Part shown: one piece after another, positions 7,304 through 15,583 of the stretch
How the letters are laid out: each line of letters starts with the position of its first letter
Position numbering within the stretch: position 1 is the stretch's first letter
Source: Flavobacterium degerlachei
Lineage (GTDB): Bacteria > Bacteroidota > Bacteroidia > Flavobacteriales > Flavobacteriaceae
Assembly (NCBI RefSeq): GCF_900106645.1
Contig: NZ_FNMV01000013.1
Coordinates: 62,001-126,000, forward strand
Length of the DNA stretch: 64,000 bases
Direction of reading: 5' to 3'
Program-made: the position numbers and the translations under genes
Notes under the pieces: model-generated
What the model was told of the DNA's origin: nothing
Databases searched by the model: none
Seen by the model: only the letters and a program-made list of their open reading frames with translations

Positions 7304-10300
7304 TTAGTTCACAATAACCCATTGACCTGAAGCGATAAGGCTTTCGGCTTTTTTGTATTTCATTTCTTGCGTCTGTCCGTTAGCTACATTTTGAATGGTA
7401 ACATTGTCATTACGGTTGATTTTTGGCATTTCTCTTACCACATTTTCAGTAACTTGACGTTGCTGTGTTTGTCCTGCTTCACGGTTATCTGCTTCGCTAG
7501 ATCCTATTTCGTCTTTTGAAGTTTTATAATCTTCCTTCTGTACTACTTCTCTAGCTTCTTCAATTTCAGGTGCACTTTGTTGTGGTAAATCCCCTTTGAA
7601 AAGGAATGAAATCACTTCTTTATTTACCCCATTTAACATAGCGTTAAATAAATTGAAAGCTTCAAATTTGTAAATAAGCAAAGGGTCTTTTTGTTCGTGA
7701 ACAGCCAGTTGAACTGATTGTTTCAATTCATCCATTTTGCGTAAATGCTTTTTCCAAGCTTCATCGACAATTGACAATGTGATGTTTTTCTCGAAATCAG
7801 CAATTAATTGTTTACCCTCAGTTTCGTACGCTTTTTTCAAGTCAGTTACCACGCTCAATGATTTTACACCATCAGTAAATGGAACTACGATACGTTCGAA
7901 TTGGTTGTTTTTGTCTTCGTATATGTTTTTGATGATAGGGAAAGCCTCTCTTGCGCTGCGTTCCGTTTTCTCGTTGTAATATTTCAAAGCTTCTTTATAT
8001 ACTTTTCCTGTCAACTCAATTTCAGTTAATTTCAAGAAATCGCTTTCCGAAACTGGAGAAGTGATAGAGAAATAACGAATAAGGTCAAATTCAAAGTTTT
8101 TAAAGTCATTGTTTACTTTTGTGTCTTGTATAATTAGTTCACAAGTATCATACAACATGTTTGCAATGTCCAGTTTCAAACGTTCTCCAAACAAGGCATG
8201 ACGACGACGTTTGTAAACTACTTCACGTTGTGCATTCATTACATCATCATACTCTAATAAACGTTTACGAACACCAAAGTTGTTTTCTTCTACTTTTTTC
8301 TGTGCACGTTCAATGGATTTAGTCATCATTGAATGTTGGATTACTTCTCCTTCTTCAAGTCCCATTCTGTCCATTACTTTGGCTACTTTTTCAGAACCAA
8401 ATAAACGCATTAGGTTATCTTCAAGAGAAACGTAAAATTGAGAACTTCCTGGGTCACCTTGACGACCAGCACGACCTCTCAACTGTCTGTCTACACGACG
8501 TGAATCGTGACGTTCCGTACCTACAATTGCAAGTCCACCCGCTGCTTTTACTTCTTTGGATAATTTAATATCCGTTCCACGACCAGCCATATTGGTAGCA
8601 ATAGTAACTACTCCTGGTTTTCCTGCATCTTCAACAATTTGAGCTTCTTGTTTGTGCATTTTTGCATTCAATACATTGTGCGCAACACCTCTCATTTTCA
8701 ACATTCGACTTAACAATTCCGAAATATCAACTGAAGTCGTTCCAATAAGAACTGGTCTTCCTGCATTTGAAAGAACAGTTACATCTTCAATTACGGCATT
8801 GAATTTTTCACGAGTTGTTTTATAAATAAAATCCTCTTTGTCTTGTCTTGCCATTGGTCTGTTAGTAGGAATTTCTACTACATCCAATTTGTATATTTGC
8901 CATAACTCACCAGCCTCAGTAACCGCAGTTCCTGTCATACCAGCTAGTTTGTTGTACATTCTGAAATAGTTCTGTAAAGTTACCGTTGCAAATGTTTGCG
9001 TTGCAGCTTCAATTTTTACATTTTCTTTAGCCTCGATAGCCTGGTGTAATCCGTCAGAATAACGACGTCCATCCATGATACGTCCCGTTTGCTCATCGAC
9101 AATCATGATTTTATTGTCCATGATTACATATTCAGTATCTTTTTCGAAAAGGCTATACGCTTTCAAAAGTTGTGTTAACGTATGGATACGCTCACTTTTT
9201 ATTCCGAAATCTTGGAATAATTTTTCTTTTTCTTCTGCTTCTGCGTCTTTATCTAATTTTTTCTTCTCAATAGCCGCAATTTCAGTTCCGATATCTGGAA
9301 GTACGAAAAAGTCAGCATCAGTATCTCCTGAGAGGAATTGGATTCCATTGTCAGTCAATTCAACCTGATTGTTTTTTTCTTCAATTACAAAATACAAGGC
9401 TTCGTCAATCTTGTGCATTTCACGATTGTTGTCCTGCATGTATTGATTTTCTGTTTTTTGAAGTAATTGTCTGATTCCTTCTTCACTCAAAAACTTAATC
9501 AATGCTTTGTTTTTTGGAGCACTTCTATAGGCTCTTAAAAGCAAGAAACCACCTTCTTTAGTTTTTCCTTCTTTGATCAATTTTTTAGCCTCAGATAAAA
9601 ATCCATTTGCCAACTGACGTTGAAGAGCAACCAAGTTTTCGATTTTTGGTTTCAATTCATTAAACTCATGACGATCTCCTTGAGGTACTGGACCAGAAAT
9701 AATCAATGGTGTTCTTGCATCATCAATCAATACAGAATCGACCTCATCGACAATTGCATAATTGTGTTTTCTTTGAACTAAATCGTTAGGTGAATGGGTC
9801 ATGTTATCTCTTAAATAATCAAAACCAAATTCATTATTTGTTCCATAAGTGATATCCGCATTGTAAGCCGCTTTTCTTCCCTCAGAACTTGGTTGGTGAT
9901 TGTCAATACAATCAACAGTCATTCCGTGGAATTCAAATAAAGGTGCTTTCCAAGTACTATCACGTTTAGCTAAATAGTCATTCACAGTTACTAAATGCAC
10001 ACCGTTTCCAGTTAAAGCATTCAGGTATAGAGGTAAGGTTGCTACTAATGTTTTTCCTTCACCCGTTTGCATCTCTGCAATTTTTCCTTCATGCAACACC
10101 ATTCCACCAATCAATTGAACGTCATAGTGAATCATGTCCCAAGTAATTTCTTTTCCAGCAGCATTCCATTTGTTTTGCCAAATAGCATCGTCTCCTTCAA
10201 GAGAAACATAAGGTTTGATTGCAGAAAATTCTCTGTCTTTAGGAGTTGCAGTTACTCTTATTTCTGAGTTGTCTTTGAATCGTCTTGCTGTTTCTTTTAC

Positions 10301-10645
10301 TACTGCAAAAGCTTCAGGAAGTATTTCAAGTAATGTTTTCTCAGATAGTTCGTATGCTTCTTTTTCTAAGGCATCGATCGATACATAAATGTCTTCACGC
10401 TGATCAATATCTTCAATCCCTTCAACTTCTTTCTTAAGAGTGGCGATTTTAGCGTCAATCCCTGCGCGGGCAACTTGCAGTTGGTCTTTGAAGAAAAAAG
10501 TACGTGCTCTTAATTCGTCATGTGACAATGCAATTAAATTGCTTTCGAAAGTTTTAATTTTGTTTAAGTAAGGCTGTAAAGCCTTAACATCTTTCTCGGA
10601 TTTATCCCCGACAAAGGCTTTAAGAATGCTATTTATGAAACTCAT
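7304..10645 (-). CDS. secA: Preprotein translocase ATPase SecA
   Basis: Motor of the Sec pathway that pushes unfolded preproteins through SecYEG. At 1113 residues it is long, as in other Bacteroidota. Walker A is QTGEGKT (about 193-199) and the DEAD-type motif is VDEVDSVLIDDA. The second helicase domain has MAGRGTDIKL and the arginine-finger region HDSRRVDRQLRGRAGRQGDPG. A lineage insertion of over 100 residues follows the first nucleotide-binding domain segment (around LIISGPVPQGD). The C-terminus is Gln- and Glu-rich and ends in ESLIASGQWVIVN, without the cysteine zinc motif of E. coli SecA. The DUF2795 gene lies upstream on the same strand. Confidence 0.98.
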   Translation of the reverse strand: MSFINSILKAFVGDKSEKDVKALQPYLNKIKTFESNLIALSHDELRARTFFFKDQLQVARAGIDAKIATLKKEVEGIEDIDQREDIYVSIDALEKEAYELSEKTLLEILPEAFAVVKETARRFKDNSEIRVTATPKDREFSAIKPYVSLEGDDAIWQNKWNAAGKEITWDMIHYDVQLIGGMVLHEGKIAEMQTGEGKTLVATLPLYLNALTGNGVHLVTVNDYLAKRDSTWKAPLFEFHGMTVDCIDNHQPSSEGRKAAYNADITYGTNNEFGFDYLRDNMTHSPNDLVQRKHNYAIVDEVDSVLIDDARTPLIISGPVPQGDRHEFNELKPKIENLVALQRQLANGFLSEAKKLIKEGKTKEGGFLLLRAYRSAPKNKALIKFLSEEGIRQLLQKTENQYMQDNNREMHKIDEALYFVIEEKNNQVELTDNGIQFLSGDTDADFFVLPDIGTEIAAIEKKKLDKDAEAEEKEKLFQDFGIKSERIHTLTQLLKAYSLFEKDTEYVIMDNKIMIVDEQTGRIMDGRRYSDGLHQAIEAKENVKIEAATQTFATVTLQNYFRMYNKLAGMTGTAVTEAGELWQIYKLDVVEIPTNRPMARQDKEDFIYKTTREKFNAVIEDVTVLSNAGRPVLIGTTSVDISELLSRMLKMRGVAHNVLNAKMHKQEAQIVEDAGKPGVVTIATNMAGRGTDIKLSKEVKAAGGLAIVGTERHDSRRVDRQLRGRAGRQGDPGSSQFYVSLEDNLMRLFGSEKVAKVMDRMGLEEGEVIQHSMMTKSIERAQKKVEENNFGVRKRLLEYDDVMNAQREVVYKRRRHALFGERLKLDIANMLYDTCELIIQDTKVNNDFKNFEFDLIRYFSITSPVSESDFLKLTEIELTGKVYKEALKYYNEKTERSAREAFPIIKNIYEDKNNQFERIVVPFTDGVKSLSVVTDLKKAYETEGKQLIADFEKNITLSIVDEAWKKHLRKMDELKQSVQLAVHEQKDPLLIYKFEAFNLFNAMLNGVNKEVISFLFKGDLPQQSAPEIEEAREVVQKEDYKTSKDEIGSSEADNREAGQTQQRQVTENVVREMPKINRNDNVTIQNVANGQTQEMKYKKAESLIASGQWVIVN

Positions 10646-10688
10646 AATATATTTGTATTTCTATTTATTTTAAAATGTAAATTTAACC

Positions 10689-10716
10689 AAAAAAAAAGCC
10701 TCTTCTGAGACTTTTT
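10689..10716 (-). terminator. Terminator after the DUF2795 gene
   Basis: On the minus strand the stem AAGTCTC/GAGGCTT with loop AGAA is followed by a run of nine T. It sits 14 bases past the DUF2795 stop codon and 44 bases before secA. Confidence 0.7.
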
Positions 10717-10729
10717 CTTTGCTTATTCT

Positions 10730-10951
10730 TTAATATTCATCCTCATTCCAAAGATAATCTTCGTCTGTAGGATAATCTGGCCAAATTTCTTCCATTGATT
10801 CGTATATCTCGCCTTCGTCTTCAATAGATTGTAGGTTTTCTACTACCTCTAAAGGAGCTCCGGCACGTATAGCGTAATCAATAAGTTCGTCTTTGTTAGC
10901 AGGCCACGGTGCATCACTAAGATAGGATGCTAATTCTAATGTCCAATACAT
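10730..10951 (-). CDS. DUF2795 domain protein (small, acidic)
   Basis: A 73-residue acidic protein: MYWTLELASYLSDAPWPANK, then ELIDYAIRAGAPLEVVENL, then a Glu/Asp/Tyr-rich tail. It matches the small DUF2795 proteins conserved across Bacteroidota, often next to secA. The N-terminal half could form a small helical domain. No catalytic motif is visible and the function is unknown. It is separated from secA by a terminator, so it may be expressed on its own. Confidence 0.75.
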   Translation of the reverse strand: MYWTLELASYLSDAPWPANKDELIDYAIRAGAPLEVVENLQSIEDEGEIYESMEEIWPDYPTDEDYLWNEDEY

Positions 10952-11113
10952 CTTTTGTCGATTTAGTTTTGTGCAAAAATAATTTTTTTACTGAAAAATA
11001 CAAGTAAAAATCTATTTATTTTATAAAAAAGTTAAGAACGTTTTTTTTAGTGTAAAGTTTCAGGTTTAAAGTTTGAGGTTTTTAACCTAAAAACGAGTAT
11101 TTATTCCTGTCAA

Positions 11114-11683
11114 CTATTTCCTCGGAATCCATTGGACTTCCTCGGCTTGCAAATCATGAGACAACTTTCGTGCCAATACAAAAAGATAGTCAGATAGTCG
11201 GTTCAAGTACTTGATCGCGATTGTAGCTACGGGTTCATTATGGCTTAAATGTACCGCCAATCGTTCGGCACGACGGCAAACACAACGAGAAATATGACAA
11301 TATGACACTGTGGTGTGTCCGCCAGGTAAAACAAAATGCGTCATAGGCGGAAGTTCACTTTCCATACTATCGATTTCATTTTCCAGCAATTCAATATCAC
11401 TTTCTACAATACCTAATTTTTTTAAACGAAGTTCGCCGTTTTTCATCACTTCTTTTTCTGGCGGCGTGGCAAGTATAGCTCCTATTGTAAATAAGCGATC
11501 CTGTATTTCTACAAGAATGTCTTTATAATGCGTATTCATATCTTGATCACGAACAAGTCCTATATAGGAATTCAATTCGTCTACTGTTCCGTAACTCTCA
11601 ATTCTAATATGGTCTTTGGGAACGCGAGTGCCGCCAAAAAGTGCTGTGGTTCCTTTATCTCCGGTTTTAGTATATACTTTCAT
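11114..11683 (-). CDS. Cob(I)alamin adenosyltransferase, PduO/MMAB type
   Basis: Transfers the adenosyl group of ATP to cob(I)alamin to make adenosylcobalamin. The 189-residue protein has the family's ATP-binding start KVYTKTGDKGTTALFGG, the ESYGTVDELNSYIG segment (about 29-42) and the RCVCRRAERL helix near 130-140, all characteristic of PduO-type enzymes. The length is typical. A long perfect palindrome lies 22 bases upstream, between it and the ATP-grasp gene on the same strand. The window also encodes a B12-binding radical SAM protein (61754-63943), a possible cobamide user, but no coupling is shown. Confidence 0.93.
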   Translation of the reverse strand: MKVYTKTGDKGTTALFGGTRVPKDHIRIESYGTVDELNSYIGLVRDQDMNTHYKDILVEIQDRLFTIGAILATPPEKEVMKNGELRLKKLGIVESDIELLENEIDSMESELPPMTHFVLPGGHTTVSYCHISRCVCRRAERLAVHLSHNEPVATIAIKYLNRLSDYLFVLARKLSHDLQAEEVQWIPRK

Positions 11684-11704
11684 TTTATGTTTATTTGTTT
11701 ATTT

Positions 11705-11747
11705 GTGGATTTAATAAAGTAATACAAAATTACTTTATTAAATCCAC
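11705..11747. repeat. 19-bp perfect palindrome spanning the ATP-grasp stop codon
   Basis: Arms 11705-11723 and 11729-11747 are perfectly complementary over 19 bases with a 5-base loop (ACAAA). The right arm encodes the last residues (VDLIK and stop) of the ATP-grasp protein on the minus strand, and the left arm is an inverted copy lying in the spacer before the adenosyltransferase gene. As RNA it would form a very stable AT-rich hairpin between two co-oriented genes. That could stabilise the upstream message end or attenuate read-through. No T-run follows. Confidence 0.75.
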
Positions 11748-12587
11748 TATAGCGTTAACAAATCGTTGCAAGGAGCCCTCACTAAGATTAAAATACAAAT
11801 CAGGTTCAATGCATTCCACTTCCATTAAGTGAAGTTCGTTGTCTATTACGATTCCATCTACTCTGGTATATAGTAGGTCTCCACTAAATGTGTCGACAAT
11901 TTGTTGTGCTTTTTCAATTAACTCAGCATTGGGTTGAACTAAAGTATACTGGCCGCCAAACTGCACTTGAATTCTAAAATCGCCAGCAACAGGTTTCTTA
12001 TTAACTGCGTGAGAGAATTTTTTATTGAAAAAGATAAAGGAGGTTTCTCCCAAAGTTTGAATTTCAGGCATGAACTCTTGTAGTAAAAGTTCTTTTTGGG
12101 AAGCTATGCTTTTGTATTCGGTATTGATTTTTTCTATTTCAGCTAATTCAAAGACTTCTGTTTGATACGAACCCGCGGAAAATGCTGGTTTTATAACTGC
12201 TTTTTTCCAATGAGAAGGTATTATTTTATGGAGGTCAAGTTCATCCGTTTTGTCTATAAAAACAGTGGGAAGGATTTTGACACCTTGCTTTTCCATTTCA
12301 CGCAAATAAAATTTATGCTTGTTGTTTTTAATGGCATCAATAGAGTTGAGCGTCTTAACTCCTGATTTTTCGATATGCTCAAGCCAAAGGTTGAATTCGG
12401 CCTCCTTCTCAAAGTAATCCCAGGTATTACGAAAAACCAAATAATCAAAATCGTTCCAATCTACATTTTTGTCATCCCAAATCACTGCGGTCGCTGTAAT
12501 GTTAACTTTGGCTAATTCTGGAATTAACAGTTGGTCATATTGAGTTAATTCAGGAAGCTTCTCGCAGGTTAGTAGGGCGATTTTCAT
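11730..12587 (-). CDS. ATP-grasp domain protein (RimK/glutathione-synthetase-like)
   Basis: A 285-residue cytoplasmic protein. The start MKIALLTCEKLPELTQYD and a Rossmann-like pre-domain lead into an ATP-grasp fold with KHKFYLREMEKQGVKILPT (about 106-124), KPAFSAGSYQTEVF (about 152-165) and the metal-binding region VEVECIEP-like LMEVECIEPDLYF near the C-terminus. Such proteins join a carboxylate to an amine using ATP, and some make peptides or modify protein tails. The substrate cannot be told from sequence and no peptide precursor gene is adjacent. It is followed on the same strand by the adenosyltransferase. Confidence 0.8.
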   Translation of the reverse strand: MKIALLTCEKLPELTQYDQLLIPELAKVNITATAVIWDDKNVDWNDFDYLVFRNTWDYFEKEAEFNLWLEHIEKSGVKTLNSIDAIKNNKHKFYLREMEKQGVKILPTVFIDKTDELDLHKIIPSHWKKAVIKPAFSAGSYQTEVFELAEIEKINTEYKSIASQKELLLQEFMPEIQTLGETSFIFFNKKFSHAVNKKPVAGDFRIQVQFGGQYTLVQPNAELIEKAQQIVDTFSGDLLYTRVDGIVIDNELHLMEVECIEPDLYFNLSEGSLQRFVNAIVDLIK

Positions 12588-12706
12588 TTTCGAATAATTT
12601 ATGAAATAGGATAATAGGGTTTGTCTTGCAGATTAAATTCGGCAGAATCTGTGTTTTTTTTTGAAATAAAAAAGAATGAGATACTATCGAGTAAGCTAAT
12701 AATAGG

Positions 12707-13393
12707 CTATTTTTTTATATCGCTTTCAACCATACCATCACGCAAACGGATAATTCTGTGGGCATAAGCAGCAATTTCCTCCTCATGCGTTACTAATATA
12801 ACGGTATTGCCATTAGCATGAATATCATTAAAAAGCTTCATGATTTCATCAGAAGTCTTAGTGTCTAGATTTCCTGTAGGTTCATCAGCAAGGATAATAG
12901 AAGGTTTATTGACTAAGGCTCTTGCAATAGCCACACGTTGTCTTTGTCCACCAGAAAGCTGGTTGGGCTGGTGATCCATTCTATCCTCAAGATTTACTTG
13001 AGTAAGTACTTCGGCGGCGCGAGCACTTCTTTCTGATTTAGAATAGCCGGCATATATCATCGGTAAAGCCACATTATCTAATGCTGTGGTTCGAGGTAAC
13101 AGGTTAAAAGTTTGAAAAACAAAGCCTATTTCTTTGTTGCGTATTTCAGCTAATTCATCATCTTTCATCTTGCTGACGTCTTTTCCATTAAGTATATAGG
13201 TCCCAGATGTAGGAGTGTCTAGGCAACCCAAAAGATTCATCAGTGTCGATTTTCCTGAGCCAGAAGGTCCCATAAGGGCTACGTATTCGCCTTTATTTAT
13301 TTCTAAGTCAATTCCTTTTAGAACATAAACGATTTCGTTTCCAAGAACAAAATCTCTTTTGATATTGGTAATTTTTATTAATGGGTTTGACAT
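12707..13393 (-). CDS. ABC transporter ATPase of the LolD/MacB type
   Basis: A 228-residue nucleotide-binding subunit. Walker A is GPSGSGKST (about 40-48), the signature is [15 protein letters not shown] (about 140-154) and Walker B is [11 protein letters not shown]. The H-loop is [30 protein letters not shown] is typical of LolD/MacB/FtsE-like ATPases that drive lipoprotein release or mechanotransmission. No permease gene is adjacent, so its partner lies elsewhere. An ATG four codons upstream (13405) is possible, but [11 protein letters not shown] is the usual family start. Confidence 0.9.
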   Translation of the reverse strand: MSNPLIKITNIKRDFVLGNEIVYVLKGIDLEINKGEYVALMGPSGSGKSTLMNLLGCLDTPTSGTYILNGKDVSKMKDDELAEIRNKEIGFVFQTFNLLPRTTALDNVALPMIYAGYSKSERSARAAEVLTQVNLEDRMDHQPNQLSGGQRQRVAIARALVNKPSIILADEPTGNLDTKTSDEIMKLFNDIHANGNTVILVTHEEEIAAYAHRIIRLRDGMVESDIKK

Positions 13394-13695
13394 TGGTATT
13401 TTCAATTGATGAATTATAGTTTTTGAATTTTAAAAGTACAAAAGACTTTTGAATTAAAGATAAGTTGACCAAAATACATTTTTGTTACAATAATAATCAA
13501 GATATAACTGTTGCCATTATAGGATTGGATGACTAATATTATAAATGTTGTGGTTTTTGGCGTTTTGCTTATTTTCTATACATCAAACTATAAATTCAGT
13601 AGTTACAAGATTTTACATGTTTATTATAAAATTCACACATGAAAAGTGATTATATCATAATTTATTTAATTTATTACAACATTCACATATTTATT

Positions 13696-13725
13696 TTGAG
13701 GAAAACATAATCATTGGTACATTTG
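13696..13725 (+). promoter_or_regulatory. Promoter of the lipoprotein gene
   Basis: TTG at 13696-13698 and TACATTTG at 13718-13725 are separated by 19 bases and match the Bacteroidota -33/-7 pattern well. The start codon is 28 bases downstream. The rest of the 13406-13753 gap is AT-rich with nothing else recognisable. Confidence 0.65.
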
Positions 13726-13753
13726 TTTAAGAATAATAATAAAACCAATAATT

Positions 13754-14413
13754 ATGAAAAATAGAATTTTTGTTTTAGGAATGGCAGTTACTGCCTTAGG
13801 ATTTACTTCATGTAAAGGTGAAAAGGAAAAAGAAGCTGAAAAAACAATAGACACTTATACTGTTTATGTGGATTCTGTAAGTAATGTTCCAGCTGAAGAC
13901 GCTAAAGCGAACTGGCAATCAATTGAAGCTACGTATGAATTGAAAAGCAGTCAAGCTGAAACAGCAGTATCAGATCTAAAAGAAGACCAAAAAGCAAAAG
14001 AAAAAGTAGAAGCTAGTAAAGCGAAATATGCAGCATTAAAAGCGGCAATGGAAGCTGAAATGGCGGCTGCACAACCAAGCTCTAAACAAGCAATGAGAAA
14101 TGAATTGTTTGGTGAAGGAAAAATTGGTGAAGACATGAATTTTGACTGGGTTAACGCTGGTAATATCCATAACGTTTACCAACAATTTGTACATACCGTA
14201 GAAAATAATAAAGATAGATATTCTCGTGAAGATTGGGATGAAATCAAAACTATGTATGAAGCATTGGATAGCAGAAAAAACACTGTTGAAAAAGAAGGAT
14301 TGTCTTCTGAAGACAACAGAGCAATTGCTGCATTGAAATTGAAATTCGCTCCAATGTACACATTGAACAGAATGGGAGCTAAAACAGAAGAAATGCAAGA
14401 AGCTAAAAAATAA
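13754..14413 (+). CDS. Predicted helical lipoprotein
   Basis: A 219-residue protein with a lipoprotein signal: MKNRIFVLGMAVTALG, then the lipobox FTSC with Cys20. The mature part is very rich in Ala, Glu and Lys and mostly predicted helical (ETAVSDLKEDQKAKEKVEAS and following), ending in TEEMQEAKK. It is probably anchored to a membrane and extended into the periplasm. I do not recognise the family. It has a good promoter and its own terminator, so it is a single-gene unit. Codon use is A-rich and regular, which suggests good expression. Confidence 0.75.
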   Translation: MKNRIFVLGMAVTALGFTSCKGEKEKEAEKTIDTYTVYVDSVSNVPAEDAKANWQSIEATYELKSSQAETAVSDLKEDQKAKEKVEASKAKYAALKAAMEAEMAAAQPSSKQAMRNELFGEGKIGEDMNFDWVNAGNIHNVYQQFVHTVENNKDRYSREDWDEIKTMYEALDSRKNTVEKEGLSSEDNRAIAALKLKFAPMYTLNRMGAKTEEMQEAKK

Positions 14414-14434
14414 GAATAAAATAGTTTGAATTAG

Positions 14435-14466
14435 AAATGACCGTCAGCAATGGCGGTCATTTTTTT
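14435..14466 (+). terminator. Terminator after the lipoprotein gene
   Basis: AAATGACCG/CGGTCATTT stem with a 10-base loop, followed by T-rich sequence, 22 bases after the stop codon. It overlaps the last codon of the convergent methyltransferase gene. Confidence 0.8.
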
Positions 14467-15244
14467 ATGTTCGAATTATAAAATGTTCTTTTTCCTGTTC
14501 GTATCTAAAAAAAACTAATCCCCACTGGAAGGTATCTATAGTAACTTTAACTTTTGGATGCGCTTTAATTATTTCCCAAGCTTGCTCCATTTCAGGTGAC
14601 CAATGAATGTCATCAAAAATCCAGACTGTTTCATTTGTTACAGTCGGAATTAGTTGTTCAAAATAGTCTAAGGTGGCTTTTTTCGAATGATTGCCGTCGA
14701 AGTAAATAAGTCCAAAGTTCAAAGTCGATTTTCTAAGGTCACTCAGATAACTTTCAAACTCGGTTACAACAGAATTTATATTGGTCAAACCAAATTGTTT
14801 AAATTGGTTTTGGGCAATTTTTGCCGTTTCAGGACAGCCTTCTAATGTTGTGATTTTAGATTTTTGATTACCCAAGGATAGGGCAGCAGTGGCTAATCCT
14901 AATGAGGTTCCAATTTCTAATATTGATTCTGGCTGAAAATAATTCGTGATTCTAAATAATAATTCGGCTCTTTTAGGAGAAATTCCCGCCGTCTTTGCTA
15001 TTTGTGCAATTTGTCTTGTATTCGATTTAAAAATTTTCGATCCGGCACCAAAGTCGGTTACTTCAATAGTATTATTGCTTGCTAAAAGTAAATTTCTATA
15101 ATTGTTTAAAACGGTATATTCTGGCTTTGGCTTTTTATCATAAAAACATTTTGTAATCAAAGTGAATACAAAAGGGGAATGGACAGCGTGTTCATTTTTA
15201 GAATGCCAAAGGAATTTTAAGTACGATTTTATTTGGAATAGCAT
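14465..15244 (-). CDS. Class I SAM-dependent methyltransferase
   Basis: A 259-residue protein starting MLFQIKSYLKFLWHSKN. An ATG six codons upstream is also possible. The SAM-binding motif I is SILEIGTSLGLATAAL (around residues 109-124), followed by an acidic ITTLEGCPETAKIA (motif II) and LIYFDGNHSKKATLDYF, then WIFDDIHWSPEMEQAW. This is the layout of O-methyltransferase-like enzymes (class I, Methyltransf_24 type) often annotated only as SAM-dependent methyltransferases in Flavobacteria. The substrate is unknown. HAVHSPFVF near the N-terminus is a recognisable family block. Confidence 0.8.
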   Translation of the reverse strand: MLFQIKSYLKFLWHSKNEHAVHSPFVFTLITKCFYDKKPKPEYTVLNNYRNLLLASNNTIEVTDFGAGSKIFKSNTRQIAQIAKTAGISPKRAELLFRITNYFQPESILEIGTSLGLATAALSLGNQKSKITTLEGCPETAKIAQNQFKQFGLTNINSVVTEFESYLSDLRKSTLNFGLIYFDGNHSKKATLDYFEQLIPTVTNETVWIFDDIHWSPEMEQAWEIIKAHPKVKVTIDTFQWGLVFFRYEQEKEHFIIRT

Positions 15245-15249
15245 AATTA

Positions 15250-15436
15250 CACAGAGTTTCACAAAGAAGTCGCGAAGATACTCAGAGTTTTATTTATTTT
15301 AAGAATAAAAGTTACACTTAATGAATCTGTGTGAAATAGCAGAGTTTACATAGAGTTTCACAAAGAAGTCGCGAAGATATTAAGAGTATTTTTTAGTTTA
15401 AGAATAAAAATTACACTTAATGAATCTCTGTGAAAC
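15250..15436. repeat. Tandem repeat of about 99 bases, two copies
   Basis: Two near-identical blocks, starting at 15253 and 15352 (period 99), each contain AGAGTTTCACAAAGAAGTCG near the start and TTACACTTAATGAATCT near the end. Each block also ends in a segment (TGTGTGAAA or TCTGTGAAA) that partly complements its start. The sequence belongs to the family of low-complexity intergenic repeats common in Flavobacterium. It fills the gap between the methyltransferase and SDR genes (15245-15583). Confidence 0.75.
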
Positions 15437-15540
15437 AATTTTTAGACACTTTGAGAGTAAAAGAAAACTTTGCGAGTCTCTGCGAAATAAATTCTAAGCG
15501 GCTTGCATTCAAAAATACAAGACAACAAAGATTTTAAAAC

Positions 15541-15548
15541 TATCTTTG
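15541..15548 (+). promoter_or_regulatory. -7 box of the SDR gene promoter
   Basis: TATCTTTG matches TAnnTTTG and lies 36 bases before the ATG at 15584. It falls inside the longer reading frame that would begin at a TTG at 15503, which argues for the downstream start. Confidence 0.55.
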
Positions 15549-15583
15549 CGCTCTTAAAATCAATAGCCATACAATTTCAGAAG

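Noticed and set aside
11040-11100. Short GTTTCAGGTTTAAAGTTTGAGG repeats before the adenosyltransferase stop
   Set aside because: Low-complexity AT-rich repeats with no consistent period or structure.
15503-15583. Upstream extension of the SDR gene from a TTG codon
   Set aside because: The TATCTTTG -7 box at 15541-15548 lies inside it, and the residues do not resemble the family; the ATG at 15584 is preferred.
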